Below, piece after piece: positions 44,736 to 52,997 of a stretch of 64,000 nucleotides of DNA. The translations under genes were made by a program, and so were the position numbers. Where the stretch lies: contig NZ_MIHA01000001.1 in assembly GCF_001722335.1 (NCBI RefSeq), positions 372,001 to 436,000 on the forward strand, read 5' to 3'. The stretch is from Mycolicibacterium flavescens. Its GTDB lineage: Bacteria > Actinomycetota > Actinomycetes > Mycobacteriales > Mycobacteriaceae. The notes below the pieces were generated by a model. The model was not told where the DNA came from. It searched no databases and saw only the letters and a list, made by a program, of their open reading frames with translations. The number at the start of each line of letters is the position of its first letter. Within the stretch, counting starts at the first letter, position 1.

Positions 44736-45314
44736 GTGTTCCACACAGCGGCGGCATACAGCGGGCGCGCCTTCGGATACGCCTCGCCGTGTTCGTCACC
44801 GCAGTCAGTGGACCGGCAGCGCAAGGTCCTCGTCGAGAGCGGTATCGCGGCGGACGCCGTGTTCGACGAACTGACCCCGTGGACGGGTCGCCGCGCCGTC
44901 CTCACGATGCTGTTGACGACGGTGCGCCCCGGTGACTCGGTAACGGTGGTCGGGCTGCACCGCCTCGGGCACTCCGACGCCGAGATCGCCGACCGGGTGG
45001 CGGACTTCAGAGCGCGCGGAGTTTTCGTCCGAGCCTTGACGGACACCTCCGACGAAACCCTGATACCGATCTCGTTCAACCGCGGTCCGACTCATCCGCT
45101 GGCTGTGCAGCCTGCTGCCGACGCCGGGCCGATCGCGGCGCCGTTCGGAAGGACCCGGCCCATCGGGCGGCCCGCGGCGCTGGACGCCTCCAAGACCGCC
45201 GCAGCGCGCCGCATGCTCGCCGGCGGGATGTCGAAAACCGCCGTCGCGAAGGCGCTCGGTGTCAGCAGACCGACGCTGTACAAGGCACTGGCCGCATCGG
45301 AGTACCGGGGCTGA
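44736..45314 (+). CDS. Resolvase/invertase-like protein with altered catalytic centre
   Basis: A 192-residue protein with the serine-recombinase layout: N-terminal catalytic-like domain and a Hin-type HTH (GMSKTAVAKALGVSRPTLYKAL) at the C-terminus. The usual GYARVST is GYASPCS, which puts Cys at the catalytic Ser, and the usual DRLGRS is HRLGHS. Recombinase activity is therefore unlikely; a domesticated DNA-binding protein is more probable. GTG 44736 lies a few bases after a TATACG -10-like hexamer, suggesting a leaderless transcript. No site-specific element is visible beside it. Confidence 0.75.
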   Translation: MFHTAAAYSGRAFGYASPCSSPQSVDRQRKVLVESGIAADAVFDELTPWTGRRAVLTMLLTTVRPGDSVTVVGLHRLGHSDAEIADRVADFRARGVFVRALTDTSDETLIPISFNRGPTHPLAVQPAADAGPIAAPFGRTRPIGRPAALDASKTAAARRMLAGGMSKTAVAKALGVSRPTLYKALAASEYRG

Positions 45315-45342
45315 ACCTCGGCGCAGCAGGCACACTGGGACC

Positions 45343-46194
45343 ATGCGTCCGACCTTGACCATCGGCGAGTTCGCCACCCTGACGCATCTCAGCGTGCGCA
45401 CGTTGCGTCGCTATCACGAGGCAGGCCTGCTGGAACCCGCGTACGTCGACCCGGCCACCGGTTACCGCTACTACACAAGCCAGCAGATCCCGACCGCCCA
45501 GGTGATCCACCGGCTCCGGCAACTCGACGTGCCGCTCGCCGAGATCCGTTCCGTGCTCGCCACCGACGATCCGCACCGGCGTGCCGAGGTGATCGCCGGC
45601 CACGCCCGCCGGCTCGAAAAAGAGCTGGCCCGGACGCAGGCGGCCGTCGTATCGCTGCGCCGGCTGCTGAACCCGGAGCCGCCCTCCATCGACGTCGAGT
45701 TGCGGTCACTGCCGCGCCGGACGGTCGCCGCGATCACCGGCCGCGTCGAGTTCGGCCGCTCGCTGGCGTGGTACGACGAGGCGATGGCCGAACTCGACGC
45801 CGCGTTCCCGCCAGCCGAGCGCACCGGACCGCCCGGCGGGCAGTACGCCAACGCACTGTTCACTCACGGCGCCGGGACGATGACGGTGTACCGACCCGTC
45901 CGGGAGCCGCGGGCGTCGGGCCGGATCGAGGTGATCGAGCTGGCGCCTGCCGAACTCGCGGTCACCGTCCACGCCGGTCCGCACGACGATCTCGACGTCA
46001 CCTACGGCCGCCTCGGCGACTGGGTGGTGACGCACGCGCTGACCGTCGACGGACCGGTGCACGAGAGCTATCTGGTGGGTCCGCGCGACACAACCGATTC
46101 CGATGAGTGGCGGACCGAGATCGGGTGGCCGGTATTCCGGGTCACGCCCAGCGTCGGACAGGACTCAGGTCGGGAAATCCACACCACGCGATAG
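45343..46194 (+). CDS. MerR-family regulator with GyrI-like effector domain
   Basis: A 283-residue regulator. Residues 3-75 are a MerR HTH (TIGEFATLTHLSVRTLRRYH, then GLLEPAYVDPATGYRYY), followed by a coiled coil and a C-terminal domain like the GyrI/AraC-effector small-molecule-binding fold. BmrR-type relatives sense organic cations. It lies 28 bp after the resolvase-like gene and overlaps the convergent SDR gene by 30 bp, so it may control that SDR/SnoaL pair. Confidence 0.9.
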   Translation: MRPTLTIGEFATLTHLSVRTLRRYHEAGLLEPAYVDPATGYRYYTSQQIPTAQVIHRLRQLDVPLAEIRSVLATDDPHRRAEVIAGHARRLEKELARTQAAVVSLRRLLNPEPPSIDVELRSLPRRTVAAITGRVEFGRSLAWYDEAMAELDAAFPPAERTGPPGGQYANALFTHGAGTMTVYRPVREPRASGRIEVIELAPAELAVTVHAGPHDDLDVTYGRLGDWVVTHALTVDGPVHESYLVGPRDTTDSDEWRTEIGWPVFRVTPSVGQDSGREIHTTR

Positions 46195-47004
46195 CTTTTC
46201 GTGTGATCGGATTTCGGCCAGCGAATCTTCGAGCGCGGCGACTGCGACGTCGAACCCGCCACTGCCGAGCACCAACCGTCGCGGCGGCGGGTTCTCGGCC
46301 ATGGCGCTGATCACCGCGCGTACACCGCGCCGGGGGTCGCCGGGCTGGGCGCCGTCCTGCTCGACCATCGCTGCGCGCACCTGTTCGAGCATGGCCCGGT
46401 ACTCGGGAACGGGCTCGTCGATCGGCTCGTCGGCGAACCCCGAATATGCGCGGGTGCGGAACGCCCCCGGTTCTACTGCCATCACTCTGATTCCGAACGG
46501 CGCCATCTCCTCGCGGAGCTGTTCGGTCACCGCCTCGAGCGCGAATTTCGTTGCGCTGTAGAACCCGAAGCCGGTGACGCCGCGCAGCCCGGCCACCGAG
46601 GACATGTTCAGGATCCACCCGTCGCCCCTGGCGCGCATACCGGGCAGCGCGGCCCTCGTCACCGACAGCACGGAGAAGAAGTTCAGCTCGAACATCTGGC
46701 GCACGGCGGAATCGGCCATGCCTTCGATCGACCCGTACCAGCCGCGCCCGGCGTTGTTGACCAGAACGTCGATGCCGCCGAGGTGATCCTCGGCGGCGCG
46801 GACGGCTTCACGCACCTGATCCGCGTCGGTGACGTCGAGGGTCGGGACGAGGACGCGGTCGCCGAATCCCTGGGCCCAGTCGGTGAGTTCGGCGGGACGA
46901 CGGGCCGTCAGCGCCACCCGGTCGCCGATCTCGAGGGCCGCCTCGGCGAAAGCCATACCGAACCCGCCGGGAGTACCGCCGGTGATGAACCATGTCCGGC
47001 TCAT
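46165..47004 (-). CDS. SDR-family oxidoreductase
   Basis: A 279-residue classical SDR: WFITGGTPGGFGMA (cofactor loop), NNAG, MSSVAG (Ser) and YSATK (Tyr, Lys). The Arg pair after strand two (ALTARRPAEL) suggests NADPH preference. It is the type often annotated as short-chain dehydrogenase next to SnoaL proteins. ATG 47004 overlaps the upstream SnoaL stop by 4 bp, and its 3' end overlaps the MerR gene. Substrate unknown. Confidence 0.92.
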   Translation of the reverse strand: MSRTWFITGGTPGGFGMAFAEAALEIGDRVALTARRPAELTDWAQGFGDRVLVPTLDVTDADQVREAVRAAEDHLGGIDVLVNNAGRGWYGSIEGMADSAVRQMFELNFFSVLSVTRAALPGMRARGDGWILNMSSVAGLRGVTGFGFYSATKFALEAVTEQLREEMAPFGIRVMAVEPGAFRTRAYSGFADEPIDEPVPEYRAMLEQVRAAMVEQDGAQPGDPRRGVRAVISAMAENPPPRRLVLGSGGFDVAVAALEDSLAEIRSHEKLSRGVDFPT

Positions 47005-47351
47005 GGCTCGATCACCAGCCGGGTGATCAGACCGCGGTCGAGGGTGAAGCGGAAACGTAGATCGGCCACGCCGCCGGGAAAGTCCCCTTCGAGGTGTTGC
47101 ACGACCTCGAAGGTGGTCCCGTCGACTTCGGTCGCACCGATGTATTCCGTCGTATAGGTGTACTGGTTGCTGGTGGCGCTGAGCCAGCCGACGACCTGGT
47201 CACGTCCGTGGTACGTGTGGCCCTCGTCGGTGACCGCAGCGTCGGCGGTGAACGTGTCACGCGCGGCGTCGACGTCGCCCGCGTCGTGGGCGGCGAGGTA
47301 AGTCTTGACCGCAGCGGGCAGATCGTTCAATTCGATGTGGTGCGTAGTCAT
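47001..47351 (-). CDS. SnoaL-like (NTF2-fold) protein
   Basis: A 116-residue NTF2-superfamily protein: VKTYLAAHDAGDVDAARDTF is the opening helix pair, then DEGHTYHGRDQVVGWL and strands ending LDRGLITRLVIEP. The fold serves as small isomerase/hydrolase or binding protein. It is translationally coupled to the SDR, so the pair may act on one small molecule, perhaps under the neighbouring MerR. Confidence 0.88.
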   Translation of the reverse strand: MTTHHIELNDLPAAVKTYLAAHDAGDVDAARDTFTADAAVTDEGHTYHGRDQVVGWLSATSNQYTYTTEYIGATEVDGTTFEVVQHLEGDFPGGVADLRFRFTLDRGLITRLVIEP

Positions 47352-47442
47352 GACGCCACCATCGGGTCTCCCCCTGGGAGAGGGTCAAGCCGCGTCACGA
47401 TCAGTACATTCGAGATATGGCCGAGGCGGGAAGCGGTGCGCG

Positions 47443-47688
47443 GTGAGCGATCACCTGGTGACAGCTGTCGCCTACGCCGGGGTCGCGGTCGCCGTCGGCT
47501 GGTGGTTCTGGCGCACTCAGGGCGATGGTGTGCGTCCCGTGCCGCATGCTGTGGGCACCGTGGTGTTCGCGCTGTTGTGGCCGCTGGCGCTGCCCTACCG
47601 CGCGGCTGTTCGCGGCGCTTTGCACCTCGTCGCCCGGTACCGGTTGCGTCGGCGCACGACTGAGGACCGGCCGCGCCTGCGCAACTGA
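47443..47688 (+). CDS. Small membrane protein
   Basis: An 81-residue protein from GTG 47443 with two hydrophobic segments (VTAVAYAGVAVAVGWWFW and TVVFALLWPLALPY) and a basic, Arg-rich cytoplasmic tail. No family recognised. It is preceded by GGAAGCGGTGCGC. Confidence rests on composition and the absence of a better frame. Confidence 0.55.
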   Translation: MSDHLVTAVAYAGVAVAVGWWFWRTQGDGVRPVPHAVGTVVFALLWPLALPYRAAVRGALHLVARYRLRRRTTEDRPRLRN

Positions 47689-47878
47689 GCGGGCAAACTT
47701 CGACAGGGCTGCGCTCGTATCTTTGCTGCACGGGGACTTGCGGGCCCTGGTGAGCGTCATACGCTCACCGGAGGATTTGTCGGACCCGTCGTTATCCTGT
47801 AGCTATGGGGAGACAGGGGTGGACCGCGTTGATCGCGGTAGCAACCGGGGATTCAGCGCGCCCACGGGTAGACGAGTC

Positions 47879-48844
47879 ATGAGTAGCAAGAAGTCGAGTG
47901 ACGCTATCGGCGGCGTGATCGTCTTTGTTGTGGTCGTGATTGCTCTGATTCCGAAAGAGGTGTGGATTTTCGTCGGCGTTGTCGCCGGACTGGGGGTCGT
48001 CACCGCAGGGATCGCCTGGGCGATCAAGACCTACGACGAGCACCGCGCGGCAGCGGAAGCCCGCGAGATCGCCGAACGCGAGGCGGCAGCGGCTGCCGAG
48101 AAGCGCGAGCGAGAGGAACAGGCTCGCCGCGAAAAGCAGTGGCGCATGCGAGCGTTGGGCAAGAAGAACGCGGCCCGCGTCGAATCCGCGTTGACTGCCA
48201 TTGAACAGGTCGCCGCGTCGGAAGCGGCGCGTGCCGGGTGGCTCGGTGATGTCGACTTCACGGCCGACGTCGTTGCGATCACCGCCGGGTTTGAGAAAGC
48301 GCACGCACTGCGCAAGGTCATCGACCAGTTGTCGGCGTTGGACAACCCCGGCGCCGACGACAAAAAGATCCTCGCGGAGGCGAGGGCCACCGTCGACGAT
48401 CTCGAGAAGGCATCTGTCGAACGGGTCGAGCTGATCGGGAAGTGCGCACGAGAGGCGCGCCTGATCGACGAATCCCTGCGTGACGAACGGAAAGCGGCGC
48501 GAACCGCGGAGCAACGCGCAGAACTGCACGCCAAGTTGAGCGCGATGCTTTACGGCATCGAAGCGGCCCCGGACACCAAACCGCAGAATTCAGCGGCGGA
48601 TGCGGTGATGGCGCGAGTGCAGGCGTACCGCGACATCAAGAACCAGATCCAGCTGACCGGGTCTCCCGGCCACGAGCGACCCGACGCGGTGACCTCAGAA
48701 CGACTGCTGGCGTTGAAGGCCCAGGTCGCGCCGCGGACGGTCCGATGCTTCAACTGCGACTATGTGCAGAAGGTTCACGCGACGGCCACGGTGGTGTCGT
48801 GCGTCAACTGTCACGTTCGAATGAAGTTGAGGGCCAGGACGTAA
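47879..48844 (+). CDS. Membrane-anchored coiled-coil protein with C-terminal zinc-ribbon motif
   Basis: A 321-residue protein from ATG 47879. Two hydrophobic segments near the N-terminus (GVIVFVVVVIALI and VGVVAGLGVVTAGIAWAI) are followed by a long Ala/Glu/Arg-rich coiled coil (residues about 60-110), a helical middle, and a terminal ribbon RCFNCDYVQKV then CVNCHVRMK, which is CxxC-x17-CxxC. A GTG at about 47819 is an alternative start. I do not recognise the family; a membrane-tethered scaffold or nucleic-acid-associated protein is possible. Confidence 0.72.
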   Translation: MSSKKSSDAIGGVIVFVVVVIALIPKEVWIFVGVVAGLGVVTAGIAWAIKTYDEHRAAAEAREIAEREAAAAAEKREREEQARREKQWRMRALGKKNAARVESALTAIEQVAASEAARAGWLGDVDFTADVVAITAGFEKAHALRKVIDQLSALDNPGADDKKILAEARATVDDLEKASVERVELIGKCAREARLIDESLRDERKAARTAEQRAELHAKLSAMLYGIEAAPDTKPQNSAADAVMARVQAYRDIKNQIQLTGSPGHERPDAVTSERLLALKAQVAPRTVRCFNCDYVQKVHATATVVSCVNCHVRMKLRART

Positions 48845-48920
48845 CTACTCGGTCTCAACGTGTCGAGGTCTTGCGTGTCAGCACCTTCAAGCGGGTAACC
48901 GGCGATAGGAAGGACTCACT

Positions 48921-49217
48921 ATGGCCGTGCTTACGAAGATTCTCGTTCTGTCCGCCGCGACCGCGCTGATCGGCGCGCCGGTGGCGGCGGCGTCGCCCGA
49001 GAGCGACTTCTGCGCGAGCATGGCCGGTGCGGGGTTCACCGGGGATTGCGCCACCATCACGACGCTCGCGCGGGATGTCTGCACGCAGACCGACCGCGGC
49101 GTCGATCTGGACACGCTGCTGGCGATATTGGATCAGGCGACCCGGGACGAGAACCTGTCGAACTACGTCGTCGCCGGCGCTCGCCTGTATTTCTGCCCGC
49201 CGGCGTCTGCGACGTAA
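48921..49217 (+). CDS. Small secreted DUF732-type protein
   Basis: A 98-residue exported protein. The signal peptide (LTKILVLSAATALIGAP then VAAASP) is followed by SDFCASMAGAGF and paired Cys residues, the usual DUF732 pattern of mycobacterial small secreted proteins, with the terminal Cys in YFCPP. A GGAAGGA ribosome site precedes ATG 48921. Function of the family is unknown. Confidence 0.85.
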   Translation: MAVLTKILVLSAATALIGAPVAAASPESDFCASMAGAGFTGDCATITTLARDVCTQTDRGVDLDTLLAILDQATRDENLSNYVVAGARLYFCPPASAT

Positions 49218-49266
49218 TTCGCTTACGGGCCTGAGTTGATTGGCCGGGCGTCCCGCTCGCCCAGCA

Positions 49267-49328
49267 CCGCGAGCGTGCATGTCTGCACACGACACGCCGC
49301 GCAAATTCCGGCGTTCGTGCACGCTCGC
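49267..49328. repeat. 62-bp nested palindromic element
   Basis: The outer arms CGCGAGCGTGCA (49267-49278) and TGCACGCTCGCG (49317-49328) are exact complements; an inner pair ACGCCG (49293-49298) and CGGCGT (49308-49313) lies inside. It is unrelated in sequence to the 58-bp family but similar in size and layout. It stands between the DUF732 gene and the 13E12 gene, in position to end the former's transcript. Confidence 0.75.
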
Positions 49329-49386
49329 GCCGCGCCGAGAGTGCCCGACTGTCAAAGGATTCGACGCGCCCGAGACTTGTCAGACC

Positions 49387-49402
49387 TCGAATGTATGTTC
49401 GA
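49387..49402 (+). promoter_or_regulatory. LexA (SOS) box
   Basis: TCGAATGTATGTTCGA matches the mycobacterial LexA consensus TCGAAC-N4-GTTCGA with one change. It overlaps the start region of the 13E12-family gene and a TATGTT -10-like hexamer (49394-49399). SOS boxes at 13E12-family genes are established for M. tuberculosis. Confidence 0.75.
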
Positions 49403-49405
49403 AGT

Positions 49406-51268
49406 ATGTCGGGGACGGAGTTGCAGGACGCGATGGCCGGGTTGCGGGCGGCCGTTGACCGGTTGGCGGCCTGCGATTTCGACCTGTCGACGGCCCCGGA
49501 ACTGATCGAGGTTCTCGATGAGCTGGAGACCCAGCGTTGCCGGCTGCCCGCGGTCGGGCACCGCGCGTTGGCGCGCCTGCAGACCGAGACCACTCCGGCG
49601 GCGTTGGGCGCCAAATCGTGGCGAGAAGCCTTGAGTGTGCGGTGGCGGATCTCGACCAGTGAGGCCAACCGGCGCCTGACCGAGACTGAGCTGCTGGCCC
49701 CGCGCCAGGGGCTGACCGGCCAGATGCTGCCCCCGCGTCTGCCGGCCACCGCCGCCGCCCAAGCCCATGGGTTGATCACCGCCGAGCATGTGGACATCAT
49801 CCGCAAGGCGATGAACAAGGTGCCCGGGTTCGTCGACACCGCCACCCGTGAGCGCTTCGAGCTGAAGTTGGTGCGCTGCGCGGCCGCTGCTGGGCCTAGC
49901 GCGGTGCAGGACAGCGCGGCGTTGCTGTTGTTTCTGATGGATCAGGACGGCCCGGTCCCCGATGAGGCCGAACGGGCCCGCAAACGCGGCGTGACCAAGT
50001 CCAAACAGGGCGAAGACGGCATGGTCGAACTACGCGCCACGATGACCCCCGAAGCGTGGGCGGTCTTCGAGGTGTTGTTCGCCAAGCTCGCCGCCCCCGG
50101 CATGTGCAACCCCGCCGACGAACACCCCTGCATCTCGGGCACACCGACCCAGGCCCAGATCGACAACGATCAGCGCAGCCTGGCCCAACGCCAGCATGAC
50201 GCGCTGCTGGCCGTCGGGCGGATCGCGTTGATGAGTGGGGATCTGGGCCAACTCAACGGGCTGCCGGTCTCGGTCATCATCCGCACCACCCTGCAAGATC
50301 TGGAATCGCGGGCCGGGATCGGCACCACCGGCGGGGGCACCGTGGTCCCCATCGATGACGTGGTGCGCATGGCCGCTCACGCCCGTCACTACCTGGCAGT
50401 CTTCGACCGGGCCACCGGATCAGCACTGAACCTGTACCGCAGCAAACGCACCGCCAGCCGCGCGCAGCGGATCATGCTGATCGCCCGCGACGGGGGCTGC
50501 ACCAAACCGGGCTGCACCGTCGGCGCCTACGGCTGCCAAGCCCATCACGTCACCGACGACTGGACCCACGGCGGCCAAACCAACGTCGATGAGCTCGGCC
50601 TGGCCTGTGGACCCGATAACCGCAGCGTCAACAACGACGGCGGCTGGACCACGAGGATGAGCCAACGCCACGACGTGGAATGGCTACCCCCACCACCACT
50701 GGACACCGGCCAAGCCCGCCTCAACTACCACCACCGCCCCGAACTGCTCCTACGCCCCGACAACGACGAGGACGAGGAACCCTTCGACCCAGCCGCCGAA
50801 GCGGCCGTCGGGGCCGACGAACCCGGAGACGACACGCAACCGGCAGATCCCCCCGACGGAGATCACCGCGATGCCGAACTACGCCCGGCGCCGGCCGACC
50901 GTGCCGGCGAGCCTGGTGGCCATCCAGAATCGGCCGAGTCGGTCGACCAACCGGGCGTGGCCGCAGAACCGGGCGATCCCGTCGACCAAGACCACCGCGA
51001 GCCCGATCCGCCGGCAGACTCGATCCACGAGAGCGAACGCTTGGAGCTGGCTTGCCCGCAACCGGCCGACGTGGACCGATACTGCACAGAAGCCGGTACC
51101 GACCCGCGACCGCCTGACCCCGTCGACGACGACGAACGATTCGAGCCGGCCGGGACCACAGAAGCCGCCAGCCAAGACCACCACCCCGAGGCCGGTGCCG
51201 ACCCGCCACTGCCTGACCCCAGCGATCATCCCGGCGGACGCTCACCACCCGGCGGCCACGCGGCCTGA
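49406..51268 (+). CDS. 13E12-repeat-family HNH endonuclease domain protein (DUF222-HNH)
   Basis: About 620 residues from ATG 49406 (an ATG at 49391 lies inside the LexA box and is less likely). The DUF222 region covers residues 5-340, and the HNH nuclease-like part spans RDGGCTKPGCTVGAYGCQAHHVTDDW with NVDELGLACGPDN. A long acidic, Pro-rich C-terminal tail (residues about 430-620) with repeated DPPDGD/DPVDQDH-type units is unusually extended and probably disordered. The -10 hexamer just upstream of ATG 49406 suggests a leaderless, LexA-controlled transcript. Confidence 0.9.
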   Translation: MSGTELQDAMAGLRAAVDRLAACDFDLSTAPELIEVLDELETQRCRLPAVGHRALARLQTETTPAALGAKSWREALSVRWRISTSEANRRLTETELLAPRQGLTGQMLPPRLPATAAAQAHGLITAEHVDIIRKAMNKVPGFVDTATRERFELKLVRCAAAAGPSAVQDSAALLLFLMDQDGPVPDEAERARKRGVTKSKQGEDGMVELRATMTPEAWAVFEVLFAKLAAPGMCNPADEHPCISGTPTQAQIDNDQRSLAQRQHDALLAVGRIALMSGDLGQLNGLPVSVIIRTTLQDLESRAGIGTTGGGTVVPIDDVVRMAAHARHYLAVFDRATGSALNLYRSKRTASRAQRIMLIARDGGCTKPGCTVGAYGCQAHHVTDDWTHGGQTNVDELGLACGPDNRSVNNDGGWTTRMSQRHDVEWLPPPPLDTGQARLNYHHRPELLLRPDNDEDEEPFDPAAEAAVGADEPGDDTQPADPPDGDHRDAELRPAPADRAGEPGGHPESAESVDQPGVAAEPGDPVDQDHREPDPPADSIHESERLELACPQPADVDRYCTEAGTDPRPPDPVDDDERFEPAGTTEAASQDHHPEAGADPPLPDPSDHPGGRSPPGGHAA

Positions 51269-51366
51269 CGGCCCACACCTTGAACCCGGTGACCAAGAAG
51301 CGGTCATCCGGGCTAGAGGCGTGCGCCGAGACTGTTTTGAGCTACACAGGGTGGGCGTCGGAGATG

Positions 51367-51462
51367 AGTGGGCGAAGAATTCGAACCTTCACGACCGTAC
51401 GGAGTTGCTCCTGTCGAAGCACGCCGGCTCCTCAAACCTTATGGACACCGCCGCTGTGCCCT
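51367..51462 (-). other. Decayed tRNA-like element (Leu/Ser-type), possible pseudo-tRNA
   Basis: On the minus strand a good T-arm is present (GAAGG-TTCGAAT-TCTTC) followed by an acceptor-like GCCCACT, and about 60 bases upstream lies TTGAGGA, like a Leu(GAG) anticodon loop, with a long variable region between as in class II tRNAs. The acceptor and anticodon stems do not close properly and no CCA is encoded. It may be a tRNA remnant, a mobile-element tRNA or chance. Confidence 0.35.
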
Positions 51463-51790
51463 AGTCGATGAAGACAATCAGGCCGACGCCGTAGGAGTTC
51501 ACGCCTACGCACCGTTTCGCTTCGGGCCAGTAGGTGGTGGCCGCTGATGTGCATTGCATTGTGTACGACTCGTTGGTGACTGGACTGTAAGCCGTGACGA
51601 TCATTCCGGGTTGGCTGTACCACGCCCACCGAACATTGTCGGCGAAGGCGCAACTTGTGTCCGCGGTGACAACCCCACTCATGCCTGACGGGCAGACGGT
51701 GAATAGGTCGGCCGAGGCCACTGGTGCAACCAGTAAGCCCGCGACCAGACCGGCAGTAGCACCCCATGTAGAGCTTCTGCGAATGCCCAT
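51461..51790 (-). CDS. Small secreted protein, Cys-containing
   Basis: A 109-residue exported protein from ATG 51790 (an earlier start at 51811 is possible). The signal peptide (GATAGLVAGLLVAPVASA) precedes a mature part with four Cys residues (VCPSG, SCAFADN, MQCTSA, RCVGVN), likely two disulfides. No family recognised. It lies in the accessory stretch between the 13E12 gene and tRNA-Ala. Confidence 0.65.
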   Translation of the reverse strand: MGIRRSSTWGATAGLVAGLLVAPVASADLFTVCPSGMSGVVTADTSCAFADNVRWAWYSQPGMIVTAYSPVTNESYTMQCTSAATTYWPEAKRCVGVNSYGVGLIVFID

Positions 51791-51933
51791 GACGCCCCCG
51801 ACAACAGTCAAAAACAGATCCTAAGACTTATTCCATGTGTTTGCTAAAGGAGCTTCGAACAGCGGTCACTCATTGATCGGCCGACAACTGACGAGGCGTA
51901 AGTCCGCCGCGTCGGGTTACTAAAGACTGTCGA

Positions 51934-52653
51934 TCACCGTAGCTGAGCCGGGAAGCAGTGCCAGGTGTCACGACCGTGGTTGCGGCACCATTGTCGCGCC
52001 CCCTCAGCGCTGGGGAAGCCTTCGGTCGCCACCGTCACCCAGAGGTCGTCGTCATCGAAGTTCCAGTCCCCCGACCACAGCAGGATCGCGCCGTACTGCT
52101 GCCGCAGCCGCAGGTGCTCCTGCCAGATATCGTCGTTGTCCCAAACGATCCCGTCATCGACGGTGCCTGGTCGCTTGGAACTCAACTGCGGCACCCAGAG
52201 GCTGCCCGCGTTGAGGCCAATGCGGGTGTCGAGAGCGGCCTGAGTACGCAGCTGTTGCAGGCTGGTGACCACTGGCACCGGCACCCTTGGGACGGCCGTG
52301 TCGTGTACGGGCGGCGGCGCGGCGACGGACGTCGGCGTCGGGGTATGCGTGCGTGCCGGCAACGACGGCTCCGGCGCGGCGGTGACCGTCGATCTGATGA
52401 TGGTTGTCGGACCGGGTGTCGACGTCGGGGTGTTGGGAGTGTTGACCACCACCACGACCACAATCGCCGCGCAGATCATCACCGCCGCCGCCAAGATGGC
52501 CATGGCAATCACCGACGAGGAATCCGAGCGGGTCGTCACGATGGGCGTGGGAGCGCTCTCCAGACTGTAGGGATAGTCCTGGTAGTCGTTGTACCTGCTG
52601 TACCCCCACTGGGTCTCGGCGTTGGGGTCGACGTCGTCCGTACCGCTCAACAT
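51934..52653 (-). CDS. Single-pass membrane protein with Thr/Pro-rich linker
   Basis: About 239 residues from ATG 52653 (TTG 52668 is an alternative). An acidic cytoplasmic N-terminus is followed by one membrane helix (VIAMAILAAAVMICAAIVVVVVV), a Thr/Pro-rich extracytoplasmic linker (residues 75-125) and a compact C-terminal domain containing ILLWSGDWNFDDDDLWVTVA and two Cys. Many mycobacterial proteins share this plan; function unknown. Confidence 0.72.
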   Translation of the reverse strand: MLSGTDDVDPNAETQWGYSRYNDYQDYPYSLESAPTPIVTTRSDSSSVIAMAILAAAVMICAAIVVVVVVNTPNTPTSTPGPTTIIRSTVTAAPEPSLPARTHTPTPTSVAAPPPVHDTAVPRVPVPVVTSLQQLRTQAALDTRIGLNAGSLWVPQLSSKRPGTVDDGIVWDNDDIWQEHLRLRQQYGAILLWSGDWNFDDDDLWVTVATEGFPSAEGARQWCRNHGRDTWHCFPAQLR

Positions 52654-52760
52654 GTCACGTCGGCTCAACTAGTAGGCCGCCGAGGCGGCAGGAGCAGCGA
52701 CGAGCTCGATGCCGACGGCAGCGAGTGTCCTTCTAATGCCCGTCGTCTCCTGGCGCATCA

Positions 52761-52997
52761 TCAGCCGACGCTGCCCGGCGTACCAATCGGCACCTGCATC
52801 CCTGCCCAGTTGCACGGCGTCCAGGTCCGCCACGCGAACAAAGCGCACTGCTGCTCGGGAGTCAGAGACGGCGCACACGGCGGTGTCCCCGGCACTCCGC
52901 ACACGGCCGGGTTGGCGGATGCCGCCCCCATCCCCATGCCGCCGCCAACGCCGATCGAGGCCGCAGCTATCCCGACCATCAATATCCGTTTCAACAT
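52761..52997 (-). CDS. Small secreted Cys-containing protein
   Basis: A 78-residue exported protein from ATG 52997, preceded by a G-rich ribosome site. A signal peptide with Gly-rich end (ILMVGIAAASIGVGGG) is followed by NPAVCGVPGTPPCAPSL and later QQCALFAW and PCNWAG, four Cys in all. It resembles other very small mycobacterial secreted proteins without assigned function. Confidence 0.65.
   Translation of the reverse strand: MLKRILMVGIAAASIGVGGGMGMGAASANPAVCGVPGTPPCAPSLTPEQQCALFAWRTWTPCNWAGMQVPIGTPGSVG

Noticed and set aside
52669..52902. Possible 77-codon leftward gene
   Set aside because: It overlaps the small secreted protein gene at 52761-52997 in another frame and has no signal or motif.
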